A stretch of 64,000 nucleotides of DNA, taken from Sophora flavescens. Its lineage: Eukaryota; Streptophyta; Magnoliopsida; Fabales; Fabaceae. The translations under genes were made by a program, and so were the position numbers. The stretch's first letter is position 1; each line of letters starts with the position of its first letter. Shown piece by piece: positions 24,592 through 35,232 of this stretch. The stretch lies in the NCBI GenBank assembly GCA_030762895.1, contig CM061062.1:132663104-132727103 (forward strand), read 5' to 3'. The notes beneath the pieces were generated by a model. The model had not been told where the DNA came from. It made no database searches and was given only the letters and a program-made list of their open reading frames with translations.

Positions 24592-24931
24592 CTATCGACG
24601 TCCTCTTCTACCATTCCCACGTTTCCCTCTCCCACGACCGCGAAACGCTGATCTATCTGGCTTAAGCCCCAAGGATTGGACTCCCCTCCTTTTCTGGTGT
24701 GGCACTTCTTTATCCTCCTTATGTTCCTTGTATCTGGCTGAGTTTCTTGTTGCGAAAGTGATTTCCCGTGATCCACCTGGACCCTGCTTAACACCATCTG
24801 GGATACGAGAAGATCGTTGGTCATCTTTGAGAGCTGCCACTCTATCTCCCAGAGGAAGTGAATCTTCCCTTGCAAGTGACTTTTGGCTCCAGAAAGCCAC
24901 CGCAAGCTGCTTATTCTTAATTTCATACATT
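24592..24931 (-). pseudogene. NOL10: NOL10-like exon 16 (C-terminal RG-rich tail)
   Basis: The acceptor ATGCAG precedes A-ATG-TAT, completing Arg from exon 15. It encodes MYEIKNKQLAVAFW, SLPLGDRVAALK, GPGGSREITF, GVQSLGLKPDRSAFRGRGRG and stops at 24594-24592. The tail of Gly/Arg repeats fits a nucleolar RNA-binding protein. The exon itself is intact. Confidence 0.85.
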
Positions 24932-25130
24932 CTGCATATTATGTAAAATGTTTTCCGGTAGTTAGAATCAAAAGATATAGAAGAAATTAATATTGTACAA
25001 AATCTCTTGGATAAAGAAAACTACGTTCATTGATTAAATAAAATTGAATAAAATGCGTCAAATCATGAAGGATCAGCCTATTTCTCTTGTAAAGAGAAAG
25101 AAGCATTACAAATTGGTAACCGATTCTCGC

Positions 25131-25336
25131 CTAGGAACCCAGGCTTTCTCCTTATGTGCATTTGCAAATTCATCCGATGATGATGATGTTGTTGATGCCT
25201 CGGAGTCACCTAAACTTTGATCGTCACCAGACATCACGAGTTCAAAATGTTCCTTTAACGGGGATGTTTGCTTCTTAGAAGAACCCATGGGATGTAAAGC
25301 CAGATATTCTTGTGAGGACTCCTTAATCTCATAATC
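25131..25336 (-). pseudogene. NOL10: NOL10-like exon 15, followed by a GC splice donor
   Basis: Encodes DYEIKESSQEYLALHP, an acidic/serine stretch (SGDDQSLGDSEASTTSSSSDE) and KEKAWVPR. Phase requires the exon to end CCTAG with the intron starting GCGAGA instead of GT. GC-AG introns exist in plants but prefer GCAAGT, so this may be a weakened site. Confidence 0.78.
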
Positions 25337-25784
25337 CTGAAATCGAAAGAGAAGGAATGATGGTCACAAAGAGAACGGCTCGTTTAAAGACAGCATAAAC
25401 AAACAAACTGCATAGATAAGCCAAATTTCCCATCACGTGCCTTCAAAAATTTTTATGATGCTGTTGAATTTGAAATTTTCGTTGTCAGAACTTTTAAGCA
25501 TAAATTTACAGAGCATCCATAAGAAACTTAAAGAAGATATGCTCAACAAGAAAAAAAGTGTTGTATGCCAACATTTCAATAATCTTTAATAAGGTGCAAT
25601 ATGTGCTGTATATCCAATTCAGGCCATTAAGGACAATGGTAAGTTATAATGTTTAAATATTGTCACAGTTACGAGAGGTATCTTGAAACTTCACTTGCTA
25701 GGAGTAGGATAAAAAGGGCTGAAGAGAGAGAGGATAAAGTCATTAAAAAGAATAAAACAACTAGCACATTTCAGATCATAGTAC

Positions 25785-25967
25785 CTCATTAGTAAATATT
25801 GCTTTAAATCGCTCATCTTGAAGATCTTGCATGTTAATCCCTTTCTTTTTCTTGGATTCCTTTTTAGTTTCACCATCATCAGCATCTCGCTTCTCATTCT
25901 AAGCTTCTTCACTTTCAAGGAGGCGAGCTGCAAGGGCCCGATTAACCTTGGGTAATCTTTTCCTGAT
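25785..25967 (-). pseudogene. NOL10: NOL10-like exon 14 with in-frame TAG
   Basis: Encodes IRKRLPKVNRALAARLLESEEA, then TAG at 25899-25901 where family members continue with acidic residues, then a basic KKESKKKKGIN and the conserved DERFKAIF motif. The exon length is a multiple of three and both splice sites are canonical. Confidence 0.85.
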
Positions 25968-26075
25968 CTGCAAGGAAAACGATTGAGACGTGCCTATGGA
26001 TTAATATTCCAGTCTAAACTGTTTAATCACCCAGAACTATGTTAAGAACATAAAATGATTAGTGAAGGAATCAAC

Positions 26076-26167
26076 CGTAATTCGTGAGGCACGTTCAGCT
26101 TCCATTTTTCTTGCTTCTGCTGTTCTATATAAGCTTCATATTCAAAAGGATCTGCCAGTGCTTTTGC
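26076..26167 (-). pseudogene. NOL10: NOL10-like exon 13 with 1-bp deletion
   Basis: Encodes AKALADPFEYEAYIEQQKQEK, then the frame shifts at the homopolymer 26105-26109. One more A on the coding strand would restore MEAERASRIT, which matches the family and the phase of exon 14. A sequencing error in the homopolymer is the alternative. Confidence 0.82.
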
Positions 26168-26283
26168 CTAAAAAAGAGTTCATGTATCATATGATTGGAC
26201 AAAAACAGAATAATCTAGGAGGTCTAGCAACATCTAAGAAAAATAACTTCAATATAAAGACGATCATTACCTTAATTAAGATA

Positions 26284-27239
26284 CAATAGTTTTTTTTTTT
26301 AATGAAAGCAGAACATTTATTAGAGAGAATCGAGATAAAGTACAACTAAGGGGAGGATGAAAAATCCTCCAAAACAGAAACAATAGATCACACCATAGAG
26401 AAGGTAAAAAATCAAGATTCAAGCAAAGATACCTTGTCTTTCTGCATATAAGAAATGTAAACTCCCTTGAAACAACCATGAAAAGCTTCAGAAAGAAGCC
26501 ACAGACACAACCCTACTCCAACCCAAATTTAAGGACAAACTGATGGGACCGGTGGAGAAAAAGGCCCAAATAAAGCATTGCATGGGCTGGCAGGTTCTAG
26601 AAAGGGAAAAGTCGAAAAGGGGGGGTCCAAGGGAGAGTTAGTTAGTGACATGGCATGTGGACCATGTAGGCACCACATGGGGAAGGATTCTGTTAGCATT
26701 AGGGGATTTAATAGGATTGTATGGGGAAAGGGAAAACATTCTGGATTAGTTTGGGTAGAACCTTACGGTTTTGGGCAGAGAGAGAGTCCTCTCTTCTGTA
26801 GGAGCTTGGCTCTAAGGCAGCGTGAAGTCCCTTCCACTGTATTTCCCTTATTTTCAGAAATAATACTCATATTTCCTCTCTATTATTGAGTTTTTTGTTA
26901 CTTAATTACTTGCTGTAATTTCTGGTTCCTATCAGAACCACCCTTAAGATTTGAGCATTCTCTCCAACGAAATACGCAAACAATAACAATAAAATCAGTT
27001 TTCCACTAGCAGGGATCAGCCTCCAACCAAATACAACATAGACATAAAAAAAAGTGCACACTGACAATTTTGGCCTCCTTTTCCTACCAAAACCTTTTAA
27101 ACGAACCCAGAGAAACTGCTCCAAAGTGGAGAGACACGCCCAATGCTCATCTAACAAACTAAACACATCAATCCAAAGAAAAATAGCAAGCTTACAATGC
27201 AAAAAAAAAGGCTTATACCAATAAATTATCACATGATAC
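26284..27239 (-). mobile_element. 5'-truncated LINE in intron 12, split by an LTR
   Basis: The minus strand gives FFLHCKLAIFLWIDVFSLL and KGFGRKRRPK, resembling the zinc-binding C-terminal domain of plant LINE ORF2. A 3' untranslated tail ends in an A run (T run at 26288-26300 on plus). The right limit is approximate; no target duplication was found. An LTR sits inside it at 26541-26934. Confidence 0.65.
26541..26934 (+). mobile_element. Solo LTR inside the LINE
   Basis: Begins TGATGGGACC and ends GGTTCCTATCA, with the pyrimidine-rich R/U5-like end on plus. It interrupts LINE sequence (GENAQIL... before it). The five flanking bases do not match (CAAAC against GAACC), so a decayed duplication or imprecise limits must be assumed. 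Confidence 0.55.
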
Positions 27240-27677
27240 GGACAAGAAAAGGATCTCCATCATATTCATGCATGATTGAGATCCTAGTGTGTGACTCGCA
27301 CTATTGCATGACATGTCATAACACCTAGCCTCTTTTCTGTCCTATCTCAACTTCTGTCAAGCTTAGATGGTATAATAAATTCAACAGCCATACTAGCAAA
27401 AACAAAGTCAACCTTATTAGGAAGAACTGGACTACATGAAGCTTCCTCGAGTTCTAAAATGTTTTGACAGATATGTTGCAAAATCACACATCTTTTCCAC
27501 TAAGTTTGTAAATGATATGATTTTTTCACCCACTTAACATAATATAAAAAAATTCTGACGAAGTGAATGTAAAACCATCAATCAGGTGTTTAACAAAAAA
27601 AAAAAAAAGGTCTCTGAGTATCAATAATTCATGAAGTAAGTGTGGGTGAATAAGAAAATACGCCGAGAAGAACCTAC

Positions 27678-27836
27678 CTTTTTGTATAATGCATAATTAA
27701 TAAAGAAGCCATGCATGTAGGCTCTAAGTAGATTGGTGCCAATCAGGTTGGTTAAATTTAACCTCTCAAGCTCTTCTTTTGTCAAAAATTTGTAATGATC
27801 ATAAATAGCTGTTTGTCCACCCGTGTCTAGCTCCTC
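27678..27836 (-). pseudogene. NOL10: NOL10-like exon 12
   Basis: Encodes EELDTGGQTAIYDHYKFLTK, EELERLNLTNLIGTNLLRAY and MHGFFINYALYKK, one of the most conserved blocks of the family. It is 159 bp, phase 0, with canonical splice sites and no lesion. Confidence 0.9.
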
Positions 27837-27924
27837 CTGTAAAATAATTCTAATGTCAATACAAAGATGACTAAATACTAGACTAACTAATCTAAGAATC
27901 GATTAAGATAGAGTAAGAACATAC

Positions 27925-28023
27925 AGTGAAATTTTGTAGAGAAGAACACTATTTGGGAGCAGGTCCAAGGGATGGTATGAAGTAAGATGGTATTTGGCTA
28001 CAGTCCAAAGCTAGCAAGATCAA
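27925..28023 (-). pseudogene. NOL10: NOL10-like exon 11, 3' half only, with TAG
   Basis: Encodes LILLALDCSQIPSYFIP, SLGPAPK, then TAG (27949-27951) where the family has Trp, then CSSLQNFT and a GTATGT donor. The upstream half (family region following the WDPET block) is absent: the sequence runs straight into a truncated Copia LTR. The right side of that element holds only intron sequence. Confidence 0.85.
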
Positions 28024-28131
28024 ATTAAGGAAGGAAACATCTGTAGTTTCCTAATGTAGATGCTAGGAACTGTGTATATATTTCTGCATCATTGATCGAT
28101 AGAAAAATAATTCAATTCCCAAGTTTTGATA
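28020..28131 (+). repeat. Truncated 5' LTR of Copia 1
   Basis: Aligns with the last 110 bases or so of 32667-32894, starting at TCAAATTAAGG. The first ~117 bases are missing and the sequence abuts exon 11. Confidence 0.85.
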
Positions 28132-28143
28132 TGGTATCAGAGC
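28132..28143 (+). promoter_or_regulatory. Primer binding site of Copia 1
   Basis: TGGTATCAGAGC, complementary to the 3' end of initiator methionine tRNA, directly after the LTR end. Confidence 0.9.
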
Positions 28144-28331
28144 TCCCGATTTAAGGGGGCCTGCTTCCGCGAGAAGAAAAAAACCCTAAACCTGCAGCAA
28201 TTGGCCTTCATTGCCAACGCAAAAAACCCATACCCTGCTACAGTTGGCCTTCATTGCCAACGTATCTCCAGCCTAATCTTTACTTATTCGGCCTTCATTG
28301 CCATCATTAGTGACAGCCTTCATACCTCATT

Positions 28332-29335
28332 ATGTCTAACGAAGAGGGTGAAGTTCTGGACGCAGCGAAAGGAACAAAGGATGCCCAACCTGGAGAACTA
28401 CAGAACATACATGCTGCCTATCGACTTAACGGGAAGAATTACTTGAAATGGCCCCAACTTCTTCGGACAGTGCTGAAGGGAAAAGGGAAATTGAGCCACA
28501 TCAAGGGTTCTGGACCAAAAAAGGGAGATCCCAAGTTCGAAGCATGGGATGAGGAAGATGCTATGATCATGGCTTGGTCCCAGAACTTAGTGATACCTGC
28601 ATGTTTCTCAGCACCGCAAAGGAAGTTTGGGATGCAGTGGAGCAGGCCTACTCCAAAGCCAAGGATGCGGCCTGGGTATATGAAGTAAAGGTGAAAACAG
28701 TAGCAGCAAAGCAAGGGAATAGGACTGTTACTGAATATGCCAATCAACTAAAGTCCCTATGGATGGAACTAGACCTTTATAGAGTGATCAAGCCTTAGTG
28801 TTCAGAGGATGCAACAATTCTCAAGGACTTTATTGAGCAGGATAGGGTTTAAGATTTCCTAGTTGGCCTAAATTCTGAATTTGATCAGGTCAGAATTCAA
28901 ATCCTTGGGAAACGAACACTTCCATGTTTCAATGAAGTGGTGGCCATTGTAAGAAGTGAAGAGAGCAGAAGGAGTTTGATGCTGGATACTCCTAATGTGG
29001 ACAGTTCAGCCATGGTTGTTGAACGTGTTAATGGTGAATCTGCAAATGTGGGAAATAAAAATGATGGTCTGTGGTGAACATATTGCAACAAGCCATGCCA
29101 CACCCGCGAGAAGTGCTGGAAACTGCATGGTAAACCTTCTCACTTAGAGTTTGGTAAACCTTCTAGCCGTGAGTGGGGACAAAAGGGGGGACATTTCAAG
29201 AAAAATGGGCAGGTTCATGTTGCAGTAGGCGACACTAGTGATGAGCATAAGCCTGAATCCAGCAACCTAAATCAGGAAGAGATAGAAAGGCTGAGGTCTT
29301 TCCTTAGCAATCTGGAAAAACCTTCACGTACCTGT
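28332..29335 (+). pseudogene. Copia 1 gag
   Basis: Starts MSNEEGEVLDAAKG. It contains the Copia gag pattern YLKWPQLL...GKLSHIKG, FLSTAKEVWDAVEQAYS, and a CCHC knuckle (CNKPCHTREKC) near 29087. A frameshift near 28572 (probably with loss of some codons) and stops near 28796, 28849 and 29075 break it. Intact Gag would package element RNA. Confidence 0.82.
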
Positions 29336-29338
29336 AGT

Positions 29339-30630
29339 TTGGCTTTTTCAGGTATGTTTTCATTTTCAATTGGATTAAATGTCTCAGAAAAACCATCTAC
29401 CATACACTGGATTTTGGATTCTGGAGCCACCGACCATATGACACCCTTATCCACACACTTTTCTACCTATTCACCTTGTCCCAGCAATAAGAAAATTATT
29501 ACAGCAGATGGTCACCTTGTAACAGTGGCAGGTTTGGGAGACATTAAAGTAAATTCATCAATAACATTAAAGAATGTTCTCCATGTCCCAAAATTATCTA
29601 CCAACCTTGTTTCTGTGCAAAAACTCACTAAAGATTTATCCTGTAAAGTGATTTTTCACAACAATCATTGTGTTTTTCAGGACAAGGATTCAAGGAGGAT
29701 GATTCGACTTGCTAGAGAATGGAACGACCTTTATTACCTTGAAGAACCGAATACGCATTCCCTGGCTGTGACCACCAATTTGCCTCACTCTCTCCTGTCT
29801 GAATCTATGTTATCCAATAGGGAAAAGATTCTTCTTTACCATTGTAGGATGGGACATCCTTCGTTTAGGATTATTAAAGTTCTTTTTCCTTTATTGTTCT
29901 CCCAAACAGAGGTTGAGAGTCTTCATTGTGATGTGTGTGAGTTTGCTAAACACAAGCTTGTATCTTTTCCCATAAGCAACAAAAGAAGCACTTTTCCCTT
30001 TTATCTTGTTCATACTGATATGTGGGGTCCCTCTAAGGTTCCTAATGTGCTTGGTGCTCGCTGGTTTGTTACCTTCATTGATGATTGTACCCGTGTTACT
30101 TGGACCATTTTACTTAAAAATAAATCTGAAGTAAACACGGTATTCCAGAATTTTTTCTCTATGATAAAAAACCAATTTGGTGTAAGTATCAAGCGCCTTA
30201 GGTCTGATAATGCTAAGGATTACTTCAACCACATCCTTACACCCTTCTGTCAAAAGGAGGGCATCGTTCATGAGTCCTCTTGTGTCAAAACACCGCAACA
30301 GAATGGGGTAGCTGAGAGGAAGAATGGGCATCTTCTTGATCAAACTCGGGCTCTTTTGTACCAGCACAATGTCCTTAAAACTTTTTGGGGGTGAAGTTGT
30401 CCTTACAGCAACACATCTAATCAATAGGCTTCCCTCCAAGGTCTTAGGTTTAAAAAGCCCAATGGACATGCTTTCTTCCTTTTACCCAAATCTCTCCACT
30501 ACAAATAACCTTACACCTCGGATCTTTGGATGTGTCTCCTTTGTCCATGTCCATAGTCAATATAGAGGGAAACTTGATCCTAGAGCTCTTCAATGTGTTT
30601 GTTGGGTATTCTTCCACTCAAAAGGGGTAT
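29339..30630 (+). pseudogene. Copia 1 protease and integrase
   Basis: The protease motif WILDSGATDHM lies near 29409. The integrase shows an HCRMGHPSF/CDVCEFAK zinc-binding site and the three DDE acids in HTDMWGP, RSDNAKDYF and QNGVAERKN (about 30010-30320). The frame shifts near 30390 and continues in another frame to about 30630. Confidence 0.85.
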
Positions 30631-31140
30631 AAATGCTATCATCCTCCTTCTAGTAAGCTCATTTGTCTCTCGGGATGTCACCTTTCATGAGGCTAGATCC
30701 TATTTCAATCAACCTTATCTTCAGGGGGAGAGTTTTAGGGAAGATAAGGAACTAGATCTTCTTGGACCTCTTGGGTTACCTGACTTGCCCACTTTTGTGC
30801 CCACAAACCAACCTTCTGATGTGGCTGAACCCGAGCCTTCTAATGTGGTTGAACCCGAGCCAACTCCCACATAGGCTATTCCAGACTCTATGCCAGTCCA
30901 GGAGTCCAACTCCAGTCCTTCAAATGAGGTAACAATTTCTGATTTTGAAACTTAACAGTATAAAACTGAATCCCAAACTGTTATAGATGACCTTGACCTC
31001 CCAATTGCTATTAGAAAATGAACCAGAAAAGCCACTAAACAGCCCTTATACCCTCTCTCCAACTACCTCTCATTTGAGCATTTTCACCCACTCACAAAGC
31101 CTTCCTAGTTAACCTAAATACTACCTCCATACCCACCACC

Positions 31141-32659
31141 TTGTCTGAGGCATTGTCCAATGAAAAATGGAAGCAAGCCATGGATGTTGAGATGGAAGCC
31201 TTAGAGAAGAATAAAACCTGGGAGTTAGTTACTTTATCTGGAGAAAAAAGGCCAGTTGGATGCAAATGGGTATATACAGTGAAATATAAAGCTGATGGGT
31301 CAATCGAGAGGTATAAGGCGAGGCTAGTTGCCAAAGGGTTCACACAAACTTACGGGATTGATTATTTGGAGACATTTGCTCTGGTTGCTAAAATGAATAC
31401 GATCAGGGTATTACTGTCTCTTGCTGCCAATAGGGGTTGGGACTTGCAAAAATTTGATGTAAAGAACGCGTTCTTACATGGGGAACTAGAGGAGGAAATC
31501 TATATGGAAGTACCTCCGGGATATGGAAAAAATGTGGCTGCCAACACAGTGTGCAAGTTAAAAAAGGCCCTGAATGGGCCAAAACAATCCCCTCGGGCTT
31601 GGTTTGGAAGGTTTGCTAGAGCTATGACTGCCTGATACAAACAAAGTCAAGGGGATCATACATTGTTCATTAAGCATTTGCCTCAGGGGGGAGTAACAGT
31701 GCTATTAGTGTATGTAGATGATACTATCTTGACCGGAGATGACAGTGCGGAACAGCAAGCCTTGAGTCAGTCTTTAGCCAAAGAATTTGAGATCAAAACC
31801 TTGGGAAAGCTGAAATATTTCTTGGGCATCGAAGTGGCACACTCCAAGAAAGGCATCTTCATATCACAACAGAAATACATAATTGATTTACTCAAAGAAA
31901 CAGGTAAAACAGCTTGTAAACCTGCAAGTACTCCCATGGACCCGACCTTAAAACTGGGAAATGCAGAGGATGTTGTTGAAGGAGATGTATCAGCGCCTTG
32001 TGGGCAGACTCATTTACTTGTCCCATACCAGACCGGATATTGCCTATGCAATGAGCTTAATCAGCCAATTTATGCACAGCCCAAGAGAAACTCACTTGCA
32101 GGCTGCCCACAGAATTTTGCAGTACCTCAAGGGGACTCCGGGAAGAGGAATCTTGTTTAAAAGGAGTGGAAATATGTCTCTTGAAGCCTATACAGATGCT
32201 GACTATGCAGGGTCGATTGTTGATAGGAGATCAACTACCGGCTATTGCACTTTTCTTGGGGGAAACCTTGTGACATGGAGAAGTAAAAAACAAAGTGTGG
32301 TGGCACGATCTAGTGCTGAAGCAGAATTTCGTGCAATGGCACAAGGTGTATACGAGTTACTTTGGTTAAAAATCATATTAGAAGATTTGAAGGTTAAGTG
32401 GGAAGAACCAATGAAGCTATACTGCGATAACAAATCTGCAATAAGCATAGCACACAACCCTGTGCAACATGATCGGACTAAGCACATTGAAGTGTATAGG
32501 CACTTCATTAAAGAAAAGCTTGACAACGGTTTAATCTGCACTCCATATGTGCCTACACAGGGACAACTTGCAGATGTCCTCACCAAAGGGTTCAATAGCT
32601 CCACATTTGAGAGAATTATATCCAAGCTGGGAATGGAAAACACCTATTCACCAGCTTGA
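31141..32659 (+). pseudogene. Copia 1 reverse transcriptase and RNase H
   Basis: Begins [14 protein letters not shown], with [29 protein letters not shown] and YVDDTILTG. The otherwise conserved YGLKQ reads NGPKQ here. A TGA near 31633 and a frameshift near 32000 split it. RNase H runs from about 31990 with DADYAGS and DNKSAISIAHNPV to the stop at 32657-32659. Confidence 0.85.
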
Positions 32660-32666
32660 GGGGGGG

Positions 32667-32894
32667 TGTGAGAATCTGTGTGTTGTGTGATATTTTAGGA
32701 ATGTTTATATTGTATCTTTTACCTTTTAGAATTAGAATCTCTATTTAATTTTGTAATTAGTCAATCCCTGAAATCAAGGGATTTCAAATTAAGGAAGGAA
32801 ACATCTGTTGTTTCCTAATGTAGATGCTAGGAACTGTGTATATATTTCTGCATCATTGATCAATAGAAAATAATTCAATTCCCAAATTTTGATA
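32667..32894 (+). repeat. 3' LTR of Copia 1
   Basis: Starts TGTGAGAATC after the purine tract and ends TTTTGATA, the same end that precedes the primer site at 28132. The start could be two bases later. Confidence 0.8.
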
Positions 32895-33141
32895 GTTACT
32901 GACATAGACTTATCAGAATAAATTAGAAAAAAAATTGCAAATTAGATCATGCCATTCAACAATGGCGATCTTTCTTTCTCCTACCAAAATGATGCTCAAT
33001 GACACAACTACTAAAAACAAAAACTACCCCACTCAAGTTTAATGAATGAAAATAATCATGCCAAGGTATACTGATTAATTTGGAGATAACACAACTGTCA
33101 ATCACAAAATATACGAGCAGGAACCAAAAAAATTCCTCTAC

Positions 33142-33389
33142 CGTTTCAGGATCCCATATTCTAACGACATGATTATCACTGGTAATCAACATTGGTTGTT
33201 CATAGTTAAGAGTACGATGCCACTTAATATCCAATATGGAACTGCCATACCTGTAAGACAAATTTTAGGCAACCATTAATGAAAAAAACTATTGTTAATA
33301 CAAACATAAATCTAAAAAATAAGGATGTCAACTTACATATGATCCTGTATTCGTACAGGATATGACGAGCGTAGGTCATAGATGAGAAC
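33142..33389 (-). pseudogene. NOL10: NOL10-like exons 9 and 10
   Basis: Exon 9 (33389-33337) encodes VLIYDLRSSYPVRIQDH; exon 10 (33250-33142) encodes YGSSILDIKWHRTLNYEQ and PMLITSDNHVVRIWDPET, a WD40 repeat with a clear WD pair. Splice sites are canonical and the phase (two bases carried over) fits. Reading past the exon 10 donor gives a stop-containing intron. Confidence 0.88.
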
Positions 33390-33495
33390 CTGCATACGAA
33401 ATATTAAATGATAAAATATCCATGTTCAAAGAAGGGGGGGTGTTATTGACAGTTGTCATTTCTAACAACCTCTGACCGCCTAGATTACTCTGCAT

Positions 33496-33999
33496 TGTTA
33501 GAGTATAAGCTTAGCTTTGGGATTGTTGTAACTCTACTGAATTGCTGAGTCAGCATTCAATTGAGAGTTAGTTAGATCATGAACTCAACTCAATTGAATT
33601 CTGAGTCGACATTCGATTGAGAGTTAGTTACAAAGCAGTTAAAGCTCCTAGCAGTACAAGCTAAGCACAGTAATATAAAGCCTTGTACATTGCAGTGTTG
33701 TTAAATCTCGGCGTATCGGCCGAGATCTCGAGATCTCGTCTCGAAAATTTGAAGGGCCGGTACGAATTCCGATATGATATGCTAATTCCGGTTTTGGGCG
33801 AGATTTCGGCCGATTCCCTGCAAATCGATATCTCGGCGATACGGCAGTTAAAGCTCCTAGCAGTACAAACTAAGCACGGTAATATAAAGCCTTGTACACT
33901 GTATGATTTCAAGAAATGAAATTCATAATTCAGTTTTAAGTTTTTGTTCTCCCTTCTCCCTATGAGTTTCTCTCTCTCTCTACTCTCTCAATTCTATTA
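33496..33999 (+). repeat. 5' LTR of Copia 2, enlarged
   Basis: 504 bp against 250 bp for the 3' LTR. The excess comes from a repeated AATTGAGAGTTAGTTA block and from a 209-bp unit. In that unit a 55-bp LTR piece is present at 33635-33689 and 33844-33898, with foreign CG-rich sequence (TCTCGGC motifs) between. Confidence 0.8.
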
Positions 34000-34040
34000 T
34001 AGTATCGTGAGCCTCTTTTCTGGTGCCGAAAGTCTGATTC

Positions 34041-35185
34041 ATGGCAGAAACCGAAAATCCCTTCGATCCTCCTCCGGCAAACGAAACCACCACCGGAGCT
34101 TCGTCTTCATCCTCGATGAATTTCAATCCACCTCTTTCTGTAAAACTCGACGATCAGAATTTTCTTATGTGGAAGCTGTGATCATAGCGCACAAGCTTCA
34201 TCATTATGTTGTAAGCCCTAGCATTCCACCGATGTTCAATTCTGAGCAAGATCGAGCCCTAGGTCTTCAATCGGAAGCGTATCTGCTCTGGTTGGTGCAA
34301 GATAAGATGCTCTTTACGTAGCTACTCAGCTCAATTTCACCGTCAGTTCTTCCGCGATTCATCAATTGTAAGAAGTCTTGGGAAGTTTGGGATAAAGTGC
34401 ACAAGTTTTTCCATTCGCACCTTCGCGCCAAAATTCGATAGTTCCGATCTGAATTGAAGAACACGAAGAAAGGTTCGCGTTCGATTGCTGAATACTTAAT
34501 GCGCATTCGAGCTTTAGTTGGTTCGCTTTAGGCGATAGGGGATCCTGTTACAGAGCAGGATCACATCGACACAATCCTTGAAGGATTACCAGAGGAATTC
34601 AACTCGTTTATCATGATGATTTACGCGCGAGTTGAACCGGTTCCGGTCGATGACATTGAAGCTCTGTTGCAAATTCGGGATGCTCAATCTGAGAGGTACA
34701 AACAATATCTTTCTTCCTCTTCAGTATCCCTCAATCTTGCTCACAAAGAATCCACTAATCAATCCTCTTCTTCTGTTTCACGCTCGGATGCTGAGCTGGC
34801 TCCGAGTCGTGATAACTATCAGAACTCCAATCGGGGCCGAGGATGCGGTGGCCGCAATCGTGGTCGCGGTCGTGGAGGTCAAGATAGTGGTGGTGAAAGG
34901 CCAACGTGTCAGCTATGCCATAAGTATGGCCACGATGCATACAACTGCTGGCACAAGTTTGAGCATGACTTTGTTCCAAGTCAACCAGTATACAACCATG
35001 CTACCAGGCCTCAAACTCAGTTTCCTCAACCACTCCCTCCAAGACCACCGGTAATACAGCAAAATCAGCCCTCTGCATACATAGCTGCTCAGACTTATCA
35101 GTATCAGCCTACTCAAAACATGGTTCCACAGTCATATCAGTGCACACCTATGGTTCCTCAATCATATCAGTGCACACCTACTTAG
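34041..35185 (+). pseudogene. Copia 2 gag
   Basis: Starts MAETENPFDPPPANE. It holds LDDQNFLMWKL, SKKSWEVWD-like and AEYLMRIRALV segments, an RG-rich stretch and a CCHC knuckle (CQLCHKYGHDAYNC) near 34907. Stops near 34180, 34319, 34438, 34529 and 35183 make it non-functional. Confidence 0.82.
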
Positions 35186-35232
35186 AACAATTTTGTTCCA
35201 ACTCCTACTCAGGAATTCTCAGCTTCTCAAAT

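Larger units (their letters stand above)
28020..32894 (+). mobile_element. Copia retrotransposon 1, in intron 10/exon 11 of the NOL10-like gene
   Basis: Plus-oriented, opposite to the host gene. Its 5' LTR is cut to 112 bp (28020-28131) against a 228-bp 3' LTR (32667-32894), and a TGGTATCAGAGC primer site (initiator Met tRNA) starts at 28132. Gag, protease, integrase, RT and RNase H are all recognisable but broken by several stops and shifts. A purine tract GAGGGGGG precedes the 3' LTR. No target duplication is testable because the left end is deleted together with exon sequence. Confidence 0.9.
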
